The translations under genes and the position numbers were made by a program. Shown piece after piece: positions 39,285-49,957 of a stretch of 64,000 nt of DNA (its first letter is position 1; each line of letters starts with the position of its first letter). Source of the DNA: Vibrio hepatarius (GTDB taxonomy: Bacteria > Pseudomonadota > Gammaproteobacteria > Enterobacterales > Vibrionaceae); the NCBI RefSeq assembly GCF_018860525.1, contig NZ_JAHKPM010000032.1, positions 124,001 to 188,000 of the forward strand, in the 5' to 3' direction. The notes under the pieces were generated by a model. It ran no database searches and had not been told where the DNA came from. It saw nothing but the letters and a program-made list of their open reading frames with translations.

Positions 39285-40292
39285 ATGGCGACAATGAAGG
39301 ATGTTGCTCAGCTGGCTGGCGTTTCAACTGCGACGGTATCGCGGGCGCTGATGAATCCGGAAAAAGTATCTTCAGCCACAAGGAAGCGAGTCGAGGATGC
39401 GGTATTAGAAGCAGGGTATTCACCCAATTCACTGGCACGTAACCTACGTAGGAATGAGTCTAAAACTATAATCGCTATCATTCCAGATATCTGCGATCCC
39501 TACTACACCGAGATTATTCGTGGGATTGAGGATGCAGCTGTGGAGCATGGCTACATAGTGTTACTTGGTGATAGTGGGCAACAGAAAAAACGAGAGAGCT
39601 CTTTCGTTAATCTGGTTTTTACCAAACAAGCAGATGGTATGTTGCTGCTTGGAACTGATTTACCATTTGATGTCAGCAAGCCAGAACAGAAAAATTTACC
39701 GCCAATGGTAATGGCATGTGAATTTGCGCCAGAACTTGAGCTACCTACGGTACATATTGATAACCTAACTTCAGCATTTGAAGTCGTAAATTATTTGACT
39801 CAAATGGGGCACAAGCGCATAGCTCAACTATCTGGACCAGAGTCCGCAGTTTTGTGCCAGTTTCGCCACCAAGGGTATCAGCAAGCGCTCCGTCGAGCGG
39901 GTATTACCATGAATCCCAATTACTGTATTCAGGGGCGCTTTACATTTGAAGATGGTGCCAAAGGGATTAGGCAGCTATTAGCGTTGCCTGAGCCGCCTAC
40001 TGCTATTTTTTGTCATAACGACGCTATGGCGATTGGAGCCATTCAAGAAGCGAAAAAATTAGGTTTACGTGTACCTTCGGACTTGTCGGTAGTAGGCTTT
40101 GATGATATTCACTTTGCGCAATATTGTGATCCGCCACTGACGACAATTTCGCAGCCTCGTTATGAAATTGGCCGTCAAGCTATGTTGATGATGCTAGATC
40201 TATTAAGAGGACAGGATGTTAGAGCAGGCTCTCGATTGCTCGAGACTCAATTGATTATTCGAGATAGTGCAGCACCTCCCCGAAATTGTTAG
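39285..40292 (+). CDS. cytR: LacI-family repressor CytR
   Basis: This 335-residue LacI-type regulator has the helix-turn-helix MKDVAQLAGVSTATVSRALM at residues 4-23 and a periplasmic-binding-protein-like effector domain. Sequence and position between priA and ftsN match CytR, which with CRP represses nucleoside uptake and catabolism genes and responds to cytidine. In Vibrio it is also linked to natural competence and biofilm. A 247-nt upstream gap holds its promoter. Confidence 0.93.
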   Translation: MATMKDVAQLAGVSTATVSRALMNPEKVSSATRKRVEDAVLEAGYSPNSLARNLRRNESKTIIAIIPDICDPYYTEIIRGIEDAAVEHGYIVLLGDSGQQKKRESSFVNLVFTKQADGMLLLGTDLPFDVSKPEQKNLPPMVMACEFAPELELPTVHIDNLTSAFEVVNYLTQMGHKRIAQLSGPESAVLCQFRHQGYQQALRRAGITMNPNYCIQGRFTFEDGAKGIRQLLALPEPPTAIFCHNDAMAIGAIQEAKKLGLRVPSDLSVVGFDDIHFAQYCDPPLTTISQPRYEIGRQAMLMMLDLLRGQDVRAGSRLLETQLIIRDSAAPPRNC

Positions 40293-40416
40293 GGCTGATT
40301 TCTAAGCTGTGCTTAAAAGCGATGCATTTTGATGTGTCGCTTCCATTTCCCCGCTGTTATCGGGACGCAATCTGCATTACCATAGCAGCAGAGGTTGCAG
40401 ACATAGACATACAGTA

Positions 40417-40959
40417 GTGGCAAATAGAGATTACGTAAAACGCGGTCGTGGTAATAGTGGAAGAAAAACACCGCGTAAAAAACCGTCCACTAGCAGAAAA
40501 CCTTGGCGTAGTGGTCTGTTGGCTTTGAGCTTGGCTGGTGGGTTTGGTTATGGGCTTTATATTTTGAGTAATGATCCAGAGCCGCCTCAACCTGTCGTGC
40601 AGCAGAAGCAATCTAAGTCAAAACCAAAAAAAGTTCTTCCGCCTCCCCCTGAAGAGAAGTGGGATTATGTCGAATCTTTACCAAGCCGCGAAATCGAAGT
40701 GATAGCTAAAGAGCAAGTGGTATCTGAGATTCCATATATTATGCAGTGTGGGGCTTATACCAATGCAGCGCAGGCTGAAGCTCGTAAGCTTGATATTGCT
40801 TTCCAAGGTTTAAATAGCAAAATACGCAAAAAAGAAGGCAGTAAATGGTATCGAGTTGTTCTAGGTCCATACAAATATAAGCGTGATGCTGAAAGGGATA
40901 AGCACAAGCTGCAACGTGTGAAGATAGAGCCTTGCGCTATTTGGAAGGATACGCAGTAA
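40417..40959 (+). CDS. ftsN: Cell division protein FtsN
   Basis: This 180-residue bitopic protein has a basic cytoplasmic tail (KRGRGNSGRKTPRKKPS), one membrane helix (about 32-52), a Pro-rich periplasmic linker and a C-terminal SPOR domain (about 105-178) that binds denuded septal glycan. FtsN triggers septal peptidoglycan synthesis. The start is GTG 40417, as in other Vibrio. It is shorter than E. coli FtsN (319 residues), mostly in the linker. It follows cytR by 124 nt. Confidence 0.92.
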   Translation: MANRDYVKRGRGNSGRKTPRKKPSTSRKPWRSGLLALSLAGGFGYGLYILSNDPEPPQPVVQQKQSKSKPKKVLPPPPEEKWDYVESLPSREIEVIAKEQVVSEIPYIMQCGAYTNAAQAEARKLDIAFQGLNSKIRKKEGSKWYRVVLGPYKYKRDAERDKHKLQRVKIEPCAIWKDTQ

Positions 40960-41042
40960 TTAACTGGACTTTGTTTGATTGTTAGCATTGGATGCTAAAG
41001 AGTCGCAACGTCATTTAGTATTCTCGATTGAAACTCTTCCTT

Positions 41043-41073
41043 CCCTTGAATTTGTCAATTAATAACCTCATAT
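41043..41073 (+). promoter_or_regulatory. Sigma-32 promoter of hslVU
   Basis: CCCTTGAAT (41043-41051) and CCTCATAT (41066-41073) have a 14-bp spacer, close to the heat-shock consensus. The predicted start falls about 35 nt before hslV. Confidence 0.85.
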
Positions 41074-41115
41074 ATTATCTAACATTGAAATTAAAATACT
41101 TATGAGGCTCCACTC

Positions 41116-41658
41116 GTGACTACTATTGTATCTGTACGCCGAAATAATAAAGTCGTCATCGCTGGTGATGGACAAGTGTCACTGGGTAACACTGTAATGA
41201 AAGGTAACGCACGTAAAGTTCGTCGCCTATACAACAATAAAGTGTTGGCTGGTTTTGCTGGTGGTACAGCTGACGCATTTACTCTTTTTGAGCGTTTTGA
41301 AAGTAAGCTGCAAATGCATCAAGGTCACCTGACTAAAGCAGCAGTGGAGCTAGCAAAGGATTGGCGCAGCGATCGTGCGTTGAGAAAGTTGGAAGCCTTG
41401 CTGGCTGTAGCAGATGAGACTGCGTCTTTGATTATTACAGGGAACGGTGATGTTGTTCAGCCAGAAAACGATCTGATTGCTATAGGTTCTGGTGGTAGCT
41501 TTGCCCAAGCAGCAGCGACAGCATTGCTTGAAAATACCGACTTGGATGCAGGTGAAATTGCTCAGAAATCGCTAAAAATCGCAGGTGATATCTGCGTATT
41601 TACTAACCAATATCACACTATCGAAGAACTAGAAACTCCAGCAGAGAAGATTGAATAA
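41116..41658 (+). CDS. hslV: ATP-dependent protease peptidase subunit HslV
   Basis: This 180-residue N-terminal threonine peptidase has the sequence [19 protein letters not shown] after the initiator, so Thr2 becomes the nucleophile after Met removal. GTG 41116 follows a GAGG ribosome site. It forms the double hexameric core capped by HslU and degrades misfolded proteins under heat stress. hslU follows after 38 nt. Confidence 0.97.
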   Translation: MTTIVSVRRNNKVVIAGDGQVSLGNTVMKGNARKVRRLYNNKVLAGFAGGTADAFTLFERFESKLQMHQGHLTKAAVELAKDWRSDRALRKLEALLAVADETASLIITGNGDVVQPENDLIAIGSGGSFAQAAATALLENTDLDAGEIAQKSLKIAGDICVFTNQYHTIEELETPAEKIE

Positions 41659-41696
41659 GCAAAGATAGTGGTTATAAGAACTAAAGGAATTCTATT

Positions 41697-43028
41697 ATGT
41701 CTGAAATGACTCCTCGTGAAATTGTTCATGAACTAAATCGTCATATTATCGGTCAAGATAACGCCAAACGCTCTGTTGCTATTGCTTTGCGTAACCGCTG
41801 GCGACGAATGCAGCTGGAAGAAAGTCTGCGTGTTGAAGTTACCCCAAAGAACATTTTAATGATTGGCCCGACTGGGGTTGGTAAAACTGAAATTGCCCGT
41901 CGTTTAGCTAAGCTTGCAAATGCGCCTTTCATTAAAGTGGAAGCAACCAAGTTCACAGAGGTTGGTTACGTTGGTAAGGAAGTGGAAACGATTATTCGCG
42001 ACCTGACTGATGTGGCGATTAAATTGACTCACCAGCAAGCGATGGAAAAAGTCCAGTTTCGAGCAAAAGAGCAGGCCGAAGAGCGTATTCTTGACGCGCT
42101 TTTACCACCTGCACGTGATGCTTGGGGGCAGAATGAACAAGCTGAGGAGAGTTCCACTACTCGTCAGTCTTTTCGTAAAAAGTTACGAGAGGGTAAATTA
42201 GACGATAAAGAAATTGAAGTTGATGTCTCTGCTCCGCAAATGGGTGTAGAAATTATGGCACCTCCAGGTATGGAAGAAATGACCAACCAACTTCAAGGAA
42301 TGTTCCAAAACTTGGCGGGTGAAACTAAGAAAAAACGTAAGCTTAAGATTAAAGATGCGTTTAAAGCTCTAACCGAAGAAGAAGCTGCTAAATTAGTTAA
42401 CCAAGAAGAGCTCAAAGAACAGGCGATTTTCAATGTTGAGAACAATGGTATTGTATTCATAGATGAAATCGACAAGATTTGTAAGCGTGGTGAAAGCTCT
42501 GGCCCGGATGTGTCTCGTGAAGGTGTTCAGAGAGATTTACTGCCGCTTATTGAGGGTAGTACGGTGTCAACTAAGCATGGCATGGTTAAAACTGATCATA
42601 TATTGTTCGTTGCCTCAGGTGCATTCCAAGTCGCAAAACCCTCAGATTTAATCCCTGAATTACAGGGACGCTTGCCTATTCGCGTTGAGTTAGAGGCGCT
42701 TTCAAGTGACGATTTCAAACGTATTTTAACTGAACCTAAAGCTTCTTTATCAGAACAGTATGTTGCGCTGATGAAAACAGAAGATGTTGATATTGATTTT
42801 ACCCAAGATGGTATTGCTCAAATTGCTGATGCTGCTTGGACAGTTAATGAAAACACTGAGAATATCGGAGCTCGCCGCTTGCATACTGTCATGGAACGTT
42901 TGATGGACGAAATTTCTTTCGAAGCAACAGATAAAGCGGGTTCTAAACTCACTATTGATGCTGAATACGTAAGAGAAAAATTGGGTGACACTGTTGAAGA
43001 TGAGGACTTAAGTCGCTTTATTCTCTAA
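41697..43028 (+). CDS. hslU: HslU ATPase/unfoldase subunit
   Basis: This 443-residue AAA+ unfoldase has Walker [10 protein letters not shown] (about 58-66), the Walker B DEID in [10 protein letters not shown], an inserted I-domain (about 110-240) and the C-terminal [10 protein letters not shown] tail that inserts into HslV. It is cotranscribed with hslV from the heat-shock promoter. A strong terminator follows by about 30 nt. Confidence 0.98.
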   Translation: MSEMTPREIVHELNRHIIGQDNAKRSVAIALRNRWRRMQLEESLRVEVTPKNILMIGPTGVGKTEIARRLAKLANAPFIKVEATKFTEVGYVGKEVETIIRDLTDVAIKLTHQQAMEKVQFRAKEQAEERILDALLPPARDAWGQNEQAEESSTTRQSFRKKLREGKLDDKEIEVDVSAPQMGVEIMAPPGMEEMTNQLQGMFQNLAGETKKKRKLKIKDAFKALTEEEAAKLVNQEELKEQAIFNVENNGIVFIDEIDKICKRGESSGPDVSREGVQRDLLPLIEGSTVSTKHGMVKTDHILFVASGAFQVAKPSDLIPELQGRLPIRVELEALSSDDFKRILTEPKASLSEQYVALMKTEDVDIDFTQDGIAQIADAAWTVNENTENIGARRLHTVMERLMDEISFEATDKAGSKLTIDAEYVREKLGDTVEDEDLSRFIL

Positions 43029-43060
43029 CCCTTTAGAGAATTCAATACGATCTGAGTAAT

Positions 43061-43084
43061 GCCGATCACATGATCGGCTTTTTC
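43061..43084 (+). terminator. Terminator of hslVU
   Basis: An 8-bp stem (43061-43068 with 43071-43078) is followed directly by a T-run. Confidence 0.88.
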
Positions 43085-43197
43085 TTGCCCAGAAAATTTG
43101 CACTGACTCTCAGCGTTTATTTCGCTCACCTTTTTCCTCCCACGGCATACCTATTGATCGCTATATTGGAATGATATTCACAGTGTAAGGAAGCCTT

Positions 43198-43881
43198 ATG
43201 TCGAATGCCGAATCTCATTATCCATTGAGTGATTTTATTGAATTACCGGTAGAAGAGATGTCTGATCGGGCAAAACAAAACTATCAGCAACTTAAGCGCC
43301 GCCATTCTATTCGCAACTTCTCAGATCGAACAGTAGCAAAAGATATTATAGAGAATTGTATACGTGCAGCCGGGACAGCACCTAGTGGAGCAAATCATCA
43401 GCCATGGCACTTTGTGGCAATTCATAATAGCCGGGTTAAAGGGGACATAAGGCAGGCTGCTGAGGAACTTGAGCGAACCTTTTACCAAGGGCGGGCTGGC
43501 CAAGAGTGGCTCGATGCATTAAAACCTTTGGGCACCGATGCTGATAAGTCATATTTGGAGAAAGCACCTTGGCTAATTGCTGTATTTTCTAAGAAAAAAG
43601 GGGGTATCAATAATGATAGAGAGCAGGCGAACTACTATGTGCATGAATCTGTAGGTATTGCTACGGGGTTTCTACTTCAGGCTTTGCATAATTCTGGGCT
43701 GGCAACACTAACTCACACGCCAAAACCGATGAGCTTTTTGACTGGAATATGCCATCGTGACCCAGATATTGATAGACCTTACATGTTAATAGTGACGGGC
43801 TATCCAGATGAAGGGGCAACAATACCTAAGCACGCATTAAACAAGAAAGCATTAGATGATATCGCGACTTTTATAGAATGA
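43198..43881 (+). CDS. Nitroreductase-family flavoprotein, iodotyrosine deiodinase-like
   Basis: This 227-residue FMN enzyme of the nitroreductase superfamily has RRHSIRNFSD (phosphate-binding start), RAAGTAPSGANHQPWHF and GLATLTHTPKPMSFL. Compared from memory with human iodotyrosine deiodinase (IYD), it matches across most of its length. Glu92, Tyr96 and Lys117 fall at the positions of the IYD lid residues that hold the amino-acid zwitterion. Such residues are missing from ordinary nitroreductases. The real substrate in a bacterium is unknown; halotyrosine dehalogenation is an inference. It is monocistronic, convergent with frdABCD. Confidence 0.82.
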   Translation: MSNAESHYPLSDFIELPVEEMSDRAKQNYQQLKRRHSIRNFSDRTVAKDIIENCIRAAGTAPSGANHQPWHFVAIHNSRVKGDIRQAAEELERTFYQGRAGQEWLDALKPLGTDADKSYLEKAPWLIAVFSKKKGGINNDREQANYYVHESVGIATGFLLQALHNSGLATLTHTPKPMSFLTGICHRDPDIDRPYMLIVTGYPDEGATIPKHALNKKALDDIATFIE

Positions 43882-43975
43882 AAGTATCAAACGATAGATG
43901 GCGCGAAAGCGTTTGGGCCTACCGTCTCTATACAAGTTCATATCGAAAGAGCTTTAGGCCCGTATTGGTATCTTG

Positions 43976-44359
43976 CTATACAATGACGATAAAAATTACA
44001 GCTAAGGCTGAGATGATGGCTGAAAGTGCATAACAAGCAATCTTACCTATTAGACCTGCATGTATTTTTAGATCGTGCATTCCATGATGGATGCGGTGCA
44101 TAGCATGCCACATTGGCAATGCGAGAGTGGCAATGATAAATAGCCCGCCAATGAGACTACTAGCAAAGGTCTGGACTCGGTCATAGCTTAGTGTATTGGA
44201 TTCGATAATTCCCATAGGCACTAATACTCCCAAGACTAGAATTGTGACTGGAGTTATCATGGCGAACCAAGTTCCCCCTGCACCAAATAAACCCCACCAG
44301 ATTGGTTCATCGGAACGTTTTGGAGTGGTGTCTACAGAGAAGTTAGGTTTCATAGTCAT
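43976..44359 (-). CDS. frdD: Fumarate reductase membrane subunit FrdD
   Basis: This 127-residue membrane anchor has three hydrophobic helices (about 32-55, 68-90 and 102-126). With FrdC it holds the FrdAB dimer to the inner membrane and forms the menaquinol site. It is last in frdABCD. Length and gene order match E. coli-type quinol:fumarate reductase. No clear terminator follows. Confidence 0.94.
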   Translation of the reverse strand: MTMKPNFSVDTTPKRSDEPIWWGLFGAGGTWFAMITPVTILVLGVLVPMGIIESNTLSYDRVQTFASSLIGGLFIIATLALPMWHAMHRIHHGMHDLKIHAGLIGKIACYALSAIISALAVIFIVIV

Positions 44360-44365
44360 AGCTCC

Positions 44366-44749
44366 TTACACAATAATAAGTACAGTCAGTGAAATGAATG
44401 CGACGATTGCCCATTGAGTAAAAACAATCATCCTCTTATTTAAAAGCTTACCTTTTATGCGAATGGGCATAACCTGAGGCATCATACTAAAGAACGTATG
44501 CGCATGAAGTAGACTTCCCGCTAGCGCAAGAATATTAATCGTAATAACAATGGGATTGCCCATAAACTCAAGCCAAGTGTGCCAAGCGTCCACTCCTTTT
44601 ACCAGAGCACCTAAGCCGAATGTGAGGAATAAGGTGAATAACACTAAGGGCAGAACTGTCGCCTCTCGAAGCATATAAAAGCGATAGAAAGGGTGATCTT
44701 TCCACCAAGTCCGAGTTATTTTACGGACGTAGGGTTTGCGATTACTCAT
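44366..44749 (-). CDS. frdC: Fumarate reductase membrane subunit FrdC
   Basis: This 127-residue anchor starts [22 protein letters not shown], the conserved FrdC opening, with three membrane helices following. It is partner of FrdD; the gene overlaps frdB by 4 nt and precedes frdD by 6 nt, showing tight coupling. Confidence 0.94.
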   Translation of the reverse strand: MSNRKPYVRKITRTWWKDHPFYRFYMLREATVLPLVLFTLFLTFGLGALVKGVDAWHTWLEFMGNPIVITINILALAGSLLHAHTFFSMMPQVMPIRIKGKLLNKRMIVFTQWAIVAFISLTVLIIV

Positions 44750-45510
44750 CTTTCAGCCTCCTGCACTAGTGTTTTTCCATCAGGCTTTAGCATTGCAATG
44801 ACAAAGTCCATTGAGGATTCGACCTTGCCTTGATTGACTGCGGCAGCTGGGTCAACATGTTTTGGACATACTTCAGAGCAGTACCCCACAAAAGTACAGC
44901 CCCAAGCGCCATTGACACCATTAATTATTGCCATACGCTGTGCTTTACCGTTATCACGGCTATCTAAGTTATAACGATGGGCAAGAGTTAGCGCGGCAGG
45001 CCCGATAAATTCGGGGTTTAGCCCAAACTGAGGACAAGCGGCATAACATAATCCGCAGTTAATACAGCCAGCAAATTGTTTATATCTGGCCATTTGTTCT
45101 GGAGTTTGTATATTGGTGCCGTCTTTGGGGGTACGATCATTGCCGATAATGTAAGGTTTGATCGCTTCTAGTCGCTCGATAAAAGGTGTCATGTCGACGA
45201 TTAAGTCTTTTTCGATTGCGAAGTTAGCTAAAGGCTCAATTTTTATGCCTTCAGGGTAGTCGCGCAGAAAGCTTTTACAAGCCAATTTAGGAACGCCATT
45301 AACCATGATCCCGCATGAGCCACAGATCGCCATTCGGCAAGACCAGCGGAAAGATAGGTTTTTATCCACATTATCTTTGATATAGCCTAATGCATCCAAG
45401 GTAGACATGGTGTCATTAAAGGGAATGTTAAATGTTTGCCAATATGGCTGTGTGTTTTGTTCTGGATCGTAGCGTAAAATCTCAATTTTTTTGATTGGAC
45501 AATCAGTCAT
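44746..45510 (-). CDS. frdB: Fumarate reductase iron-sulfur subunit FrdB
   Basis: This 254-residue subunit carries the [2Fe-2S] motif [10 protein letters not shown] near residues 58-67 plus a later Cys, and the [4Fe-4S]/[3Fe-4S] motifs [12 protein letters not shown] and [12 protein letters not shown]. It passes electrons from menaquinol at FrdCD to the FrdA flavin. Its ATG shares one base with the frdA stop (TAATG). Confidence 0.97.
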   Translation of the reverse strand: MTDCPIKKIEILRYDPEQNTQPYWQTFNIPFNDTMSTLDALGYIKDNVDKNLSFRWSCRMAICGSCGIMVNGVPKLACKSFLRDYPEGIKIEPLANFAIEKDLIVDMTPFIERLEAIKPYIIGNDRTPKDGTNIQTPEQMARYKQFAGCINCGLCYAACPQFGLNPEFIGPAALTLAHRYNLDSRDNGKAQRMAIINGVNGAWGCTFVGYCSEVCPKHVDPAAAVNQGKVESSMDFVIAMLKPDGKTLVQEAER

Positions 45511-47315
45511 TACATACTCTCCTGTAATGAATTCTTATTTTCTTGTGCGGCGGCTTTTTCTGCCGCTTCGCCGTATAAGCGAGCTTTAGGCTGTGACTTG
45601 GTAATAGTAACGTCGCTGTATTCGATATTGGGCGCAGCATCCTTATTATAAAAAGCCAAAGAATGTTTGAGAAAATGAATGTCATCTCGCTCAGTGCATC
45701 CATTGTCGAGGCGTTGGTGGGCCCCACGTGATTCTTTACGTAACATTGCTGAGTGGACCATGGCTTCTGCGACCTCTAATCCATAACCTACCTCGATGGC
45801 ATGGAGTAGGTCGGTATTAAATACCTTGCCTTTATCTTTTATGCTCACGCGCTTGAAACGTTCTTTTAGCTCGGAAATCTTATCAATAGTTATTTGCATC
45901 AAATCATGTTGACGATATATACCACAGCCCGCTTCCATGGCATGGCCCATTTCATCGCGTATCTGGGCCCAGTTTTCGTCACCTTCCTGGTTCATTAAGG
46001 CTTTTATTTCTAGCTCAACTGATTGAATTTGTTCAGATATAGATGCTTGGTTCCAGCCCTTGAATTGAGCAACGTGTTTGACCGCTTGTTCACCTGCAAC
46101 ACGTCCGAATACTACAAACTCAGCCAATGAGTTAGAGCCTAAACGATTGGCGCCATGAAGCCCGATAGATGCACATTCTCCAACAGAAAATAGACCTTTA
46201 ATCCGAGTTTCACATTTTTGGTTTGTTTCGATGCCACCCATGGTGTAATGGACGGTGGGGCGGATAGGAATCGGTTCTTTTGCTGGGTCAACATTGACAT
46301 AAGCTTTGGCCAATTCACATATAAAGGGTAAGCGTTCCTGAAGGTAGTCTTCGCCTAAGTGGCGTAGGTCTAAATGGACAACATCACCAAGTGGATGTTT
46401 GATGGTGTTGCCTTTTTTTTGTTCGTGCCAAAACGCTTGCGAAACCTTGTCACGAGGACCGAGTTCCATGTATTTGTTCTTAGGTTGGCCGACAGGTGTC
46501 TCTGGCCCCATGCCATAATCTTGTAGGTATCGATAGCCATTTTTGTTAACGATAATGCCACCTTCACCACGGCAGCCTTCCGTCATTAAAATACCTGTGC
46601 CAGGCAAACCTGTTGGATGGTATTGAACAAATTCCATGTCTCTTAATGGAACACCATGACGGTAAGCCATTGCCATGCCATCTCCTGTTACAATACCCCC
46701 GTTAGTATTACAGTGATAGACACGACCTGCGCCTCCTGTTGCCAGAACAACAGATTTGGCTTTAATTGCTATCAGTTCACCTTCTGACATATGGATAGCG
46801 ACCAGTCCTTGAATATCCTCGCCGTCAACGAGCAAGTCAACGACAAAGTATTCATCAAATCGCTTGATGTTTGGGTATTTAATCGAGGTTTGAAACAGGG
46901 TATGCAGCATATGAAAGCCAGTTTTGTCGGCTGCAAACCAAGTGCGCTCAACTTTCATACCTCCAAAGCGACGTACATTGACCTCTCCATTGGGTTTTCT
47001 GCTCCAGGGGCAACCCCATTGTTCCATTTGGATCATTTCATGAGTTGCATTTTTTACAAAATATTCAACAACGTCCTGCTCGCATAGCCAATCGCCACCT
47101 CCAATAGTATCGTTGAAGTGATTGTCTAAACTATCTTCATCCTTGATTACTGCTGCTGAGCCACCTTCTGCTGCGACAGTATGAGAGCGCATTGGATAGA
47201 CCTTGGAAATAAGTGCAATGTCTAAATTAGGGTTTTCCTCAGCCGCTGCAATAGCAGTGCGAAGACCAGCGCCGCCAGCCCCGATGACTGCGATATCTGT
47301 GGTGATGGTTTTCAC
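45510..47315 (-). CDS. frdA: Fumarate reductase flavoprotein subunit FrdA
   Basis: This 601-residue catalytic subunit reduces fumarate to succinate as terminal electron acceptor in anaerobic respiration. It has the FAD motif [17 protein letters not shown], and [13 protein letters not shown] with the His that carries the covalent flavin; the active-site HPTG follows. It is first in frdABCD. CRP- and FNR-like sites lie in the 412-nt region shared with divergent epmA. Confidence 0.97.
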   Translation of the reverse strand: MKTITTDIAVIGAGGAGLRTAIAAAEENPNLDIALISKVYPMRSHTVAAEGGSAAVIKDEDSLDNHFNDTIGGGDWLCEQDVVEYFVKNATHEMIQMEQWGCPWSRKPNGEVNVRRFGGMKVERTWFAADKTGFHMLHTLFQTSIKYPNIKRFDEYFVVDLLVDGEDIQGLVAIHMSEGELIAIKAKSVVLATGGAGRVYHCNTNGGIVTGDGMAMAYRHGVPLRDMEFVQYHPTGLPGTGILMTEGCRGEGGIIVNKNGYRYLQDYGMGPETPVGQPKNKYMELGPRDKVSQAFWHEQKKGNTIKHPLGDVVHLDLRHLGEDYLQERLPFICELAKAYVNVDPAKEPIPIRPTVHYTMGGIETNQKCETRIKGLFSVGECASIGLHGANRLGSNSLAEFVVFGRVAGEQAVKHVAQFKGWNQASISEQIQSVELEIKALMNQEGDENWAQIRDEMGHAMEAGCGIYRQHDLMQITIDKISELKERFKRVSIKDKGKVFNTDLLHAIEVGYGLEVAEAMVHSAMLRKESRGAHQRLDNGCTERDDIHFLKHSLAFYNKDAAPNIEYSDVTITKSQPKARLYGEAAEKAAAQENKNSLQESM

Positions 47316-47479
47316 AGTTATTCTCCAGTATGAAATTGCGAAGTTATCCGCTTGTTATTTATTAAGGATAAATCCCTATAAAAGTTGAGGTCAGTGTAAG
47401 AGAGAGGTAAGCGATAAAAATTGATGTAATTAGGTTTTTGCTTCGATAATGCACATGCAGGTATAAAAAATATCCGTAA

Positions 47480-47495
47480 TGTGAGTGCTATCACG
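47480..47495. promoter_or_regulatory. CRP binding site
   Basis: TGTGA-GTGCTA-TCACG matches the CRP consensus TGTGA-N6-TCACA at 9 of 10 positions. Confidence 0.75.
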
Positions 47496-47497
47496 AC

Positions 47498-47511
47498 ATG
47501 ATTTTACTCAA
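47498..47511. promoter_or_regulatory. FNR-like site
   Basis: The plus strand ATGAT-TTTA-CTCAA matches TTGAT-N4-ATCAA at 8 of 10 positions, fitting anaerobic control of frd. It starts 2 bp after the CRP site. Confidence 0.5.
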
Positions 47512-47727
47512 CATATGATGAAATGATGCGTTGAAGTGCAGTGATGTGAGAAAACCACTTTAGCCCTTAGCCTCGCCTGGATTTCTATAAGGAGTTGCTT
47601 CGCGGTATTTTGTCGCTCCGTTTTCTCCAGCCCTCACCTGTATTGAAAGTAAATGACTGCCAGACTTGCAAATGAAGAGAAAGGTGATAATTTCCCATTC
47701 AAAGTAGATATTCATGAGTAGTCAGAA

Positions 47728-48699
47728 ATGCATAAAACTTGGCAGCCGGTAGCGTCGTTAGCTCAGCTTAAAGGCCGAGCGAAATTACTACAGGAAATTC
47801 GTCAATTTTTTACTGATAGATCTGTGTTAGAGGTTGATACGCCTGCGCTTAGTCATGCAGCGGTGACAGATATACACTTACATGCCTTTGAGACAAATTT
47901 TGTCGGGCCAAATTATGCTAGAGGGCAAGCTGTGTATTTAATGACTAGCCCTGAGTTTCACATGAAACGTCTTTTGGCCGCAGGAAGTGGCTGTATTTAT
48001 CAGATTTGTAAGTCTTTTAGGAATGAAGAAAGTGGGCGCTACCATAACCCTGAATTTACCATGTTGGAATGGTATCGAGTGGGCTTTGACCACCACCAGT
48101 TAATGGATGAAATGGATCAGCTTATGCAGCTGACTCTTAAAGTAAAGCCAGCCAGGCGTATGACCTATCAAGAGGCTTTTCTTGGCGTGTTAGGTGTCTG
48201 TCCACTAGAAGCTACAATGTCTACGTTAAGAGAAATTGCAAATAATCTGGGGCTTGGCGATATAGCTCAGGATGAGAAAGACCGAGATACCTTGTTGCAG
48301 CTGTTATTTAGTGTGGGTATTGAAGCTCAAATTGGTCAACAGGAACCAGCTTTTGTTTATGATTTTCCTGCATCTCAGGCTGCACTTTCAAAAATTAGTC
48401 TCGAGGACCCTAGAGTCGCAGAACGGTTTGAAGTGTATTTTAAAGGTGTTGAGCTTGCAAATGGGTTTCATGAGCTTGATAGCGCAGAGGAACAACTAAA
48501 ACGTTTTGAAGAAGATAACCATAAACGTGAGTGTTTAGGTTTGCCGACTCAACCGATTGATTATCGTTTGATTCAAGCTCTTGAGGCTGGTTTTCCTAAG
48601 TGCGCGGGTGTTGCTTTGGGGATAGACCGACTTATGATGTTAGCTGCTCAAGAAGAGCACATTGAACAGGTAATAGCCTTTCCTTTTTACCGGGCGTGA
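47728..48699 (+). CDS. epmA: Elongation factor P lysyl-transferase EpmA
   Basis: This 323-residue paralogue of class II lysyl-tRNA synthetase lacks the anticodon-binding domain. Motif 2 is in [20 protein letters not shown] and motif 3 in [12 protein letters not shown]. It activates beta-lysine and attaches it to a lysine of EF-P, which helps ribosomes through polyproline. It is divergent from frdABCD, a conserved arrangement. Formerly named poxA/yjeA/genX. Confidence 0.96.
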   Translation: MHKTWQPVASLAQLKGRAKLLQEIRQFFTDRSVLEVDTPALSHAAVTDIHLHAFETNFVGPNYARGQAVYLMTSPEFHMKRLLAAGSGCIYQICKSFRNEESGRYHNPEFTMLEWYRVGFDHHQLMDEMDQLMQLTLKVKPARRMTYQEAFLGVLGVCPLEATMSTLREIANNLGLGDIAQDEKDRDTLLQLLFSVGIEAQIGQQEPAFVYDFPASQAALSKISLEDPRVAERFEVYFKGVELANGFHELDSAEEQLKRFEEDNHKRECLGLPTQPIDYRLIQALEAGFPKCAGVALGIDRLMMLAAQEEHIEQVIAFPFYRA

Positions 48700-48810
48700 A
48701 TCTATAGGTTATATCTCGCTAAGAGAGGCCATCCTCGTTATAATAGCAGTCTAAATTTACATTTCAGGACCGCTGCCAATAAGCGGTTCTAGTATCGAAG
48801 AGCGCAGGAT

Positions 48811-49245
48811 ATGCAAGAGTACATCGCATTTTTTCAAGAAAATTTGATCCTTTCTTTGGTTTGGGTAGGCATATTTGTTGCCCTTATCATGAATATCGTG
48901 AAAACAAGTACAGCGGCTTATAAAGAAATTACAGCATCACAAACCACATATCTAATGAACCGTGAGAAAGGAGTTGTGATTGATATCCGTAGTAAAGATG
49001 ACTTTCGCACGGGTCATATTACGGACGCAGTTCACATTTTACCTTCTGATATTAAAGCCGGTAACTTAGGTAAACTTGAAAATTACAAATCTAGCCCAAT
49101 TATCGTTGTATGCAAGACAGGTCAGACAGCGCAAGAGAGCGCTAACCTTCTGGCAAATGCTGGATTTGAAAATGTCAGTTTGCTTAAAAATGGTCTGATT
49201 GCTTGGAATGAAGCAAACCTCCCATTAGTGAAAGGCAAAAAGTAA
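48811..49245 (+). CDS. yibN: Membrane-anchored rhodanese-like protein YibN
   Basis: This 144-residue protein has one N-terminal membrane helix (about 12-32) and a cytoplasmic rhodanese domain with the active-site loop VVCKTGQTAQ (catalytic Cys near residue 93). It is regularly encoded just before secB. The physiological sulfur acceptor is not defined. The gap to secB is 137 nt. Confidence 0.9.
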   Translation: MQEYIAFFQENLILSLVWVGIFVALIMNIVKTSTAAYKEITASQTTYLMNREKGVVIDIRSKDDFRTGHITDAVHILPSDIKAGNLGKLENYKSSPIIVVCKTGQTAQESANLLANAGFENVSLLKNGLIAWNEANLPLVKGKK

Positions 49246-49382
49246 TTTTCAATGGTTTTTGAGCGTCGCTTGATAAAGCGGTGTTTGTATGAGAGAGGTG
49301 TGACATTTTTGATAATGGCACCTATGAATAAAACTCTCGCTAAGCCTCTACGCAGGCAACTCGATTAGTAAAGGATTTTAAA

Positions 49383-49850
49383 ATGGCTGAAGCAGCACCA
49401 CAACAAGAAGCTCAGAACTTCGCAATTCAACGTATTTTTCTTAAAGATGTGTCTTTTGAAGCACCTAACTCACCAAACATGTTTCAAAAAGAGTGGAATC
49501 CAGATGTCAAACTTGATTTAGACACTCAGAGCCGTGAGCTTGGTGAAGGCGTGTATGAGGTTGTATTACGTTTAACCGTGACAGTTAAAAATGAAGAAGA
49601 AACAGCGTTTTTATGTGAAGTTCAACAGGGCGGAATTTTTACCGCTGATAAAATGGAGTCAGGTCAGCTTGCTCATTGCTTGGGTGCATTCTGCCCAAAT
49701 ATTCTTTTCCCTTATGCTCGTGAAACCATCTCAAGCTTGGTCGTAAAAGGAACCTTCCCGCAACTTAACCTTGCGCCAGTGAACTTTGATTCATTGTTCA
49801 TGAACTACTTGCAGCAACAAGCTCAGGAAGAAGGTAAAGTAGAAGCCTAA
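49383..49850 (+). CDS. secB: Protein export chaperone SecB
   Basis: This 155-residue tetrameric chaperone holds secretory precursors unfolded and passes them to SecA. The [19 protein letters not shown] opening and the [18 protein letters not shown] segment are conserved. A hairpin terminator follows at 49879-49920. Confidence 0.97.
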   Translation: MAEAAPQQEAQNFAIQRIFLKDVSFEAPNSPNMFQKEWNPDVKLDLDTQSRELGEGVYEVVLRLTVTVKNEEETAFLCEVQQGGIFTADKMESGQLAHCLGAFCPNILFPYARETISSLVVKGTFPQLNLAPVNFDSLFMNYLQQQAQEEGKVEA

Positions 49851-49878
49851 CTTTCAAGGCTATTACTGAAGTTCAATG

Positions 49879-49920
49879 AAATGCACAGAGCGTCACATGA
49901 GTGATGCAATGTGCATTTTT
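49879..49920 (+). terminator. Terminator of secB
   Basis: A 9-bp stem (49879-49887 with 49910-49918) encloses a second small hairpin (TCAC...GTGA) and ends in a T-run. Confidence 0.75.
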
Positions 49921-49928
49921 CATTTGCG

Positions 49929-49957
49929 ACGTACAATTTTCATATACAACGTACAAT
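49929..49957. repeat. Direct repeat upstream of gpsA
   Basis: ACGTACAAT occurs at 49929-49937 and again at 49949-49957, exactly 20 bp apart (two helical turns). The second copy lies within the imperfect dyad ACAAC...GTTGT. No known motif is assigned. Confidence 0.5.

Larger units (their letters stand above)
47316..47727. other. Divergent control region between frdA and epmA (no gene seen)
   Basis: About 410 bases with no gene. It contains a near-perfect CRP-type site (47480-47495) and an FNR-like site (47498-47511), about 165 and 185 bp upstream of frdA. A lone FNR half-site TTGAT lies at about 47421. The 230 nt nearest epmA show nothing recognisable. Confidence 0.6.

Noticed and set aside
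43915..43961. Terminator of frdABCD
   Set aside because: GGGCCTA and TAGGCCC are complementary, but the loop is 33 nt and no T-run follows on the minus strand.
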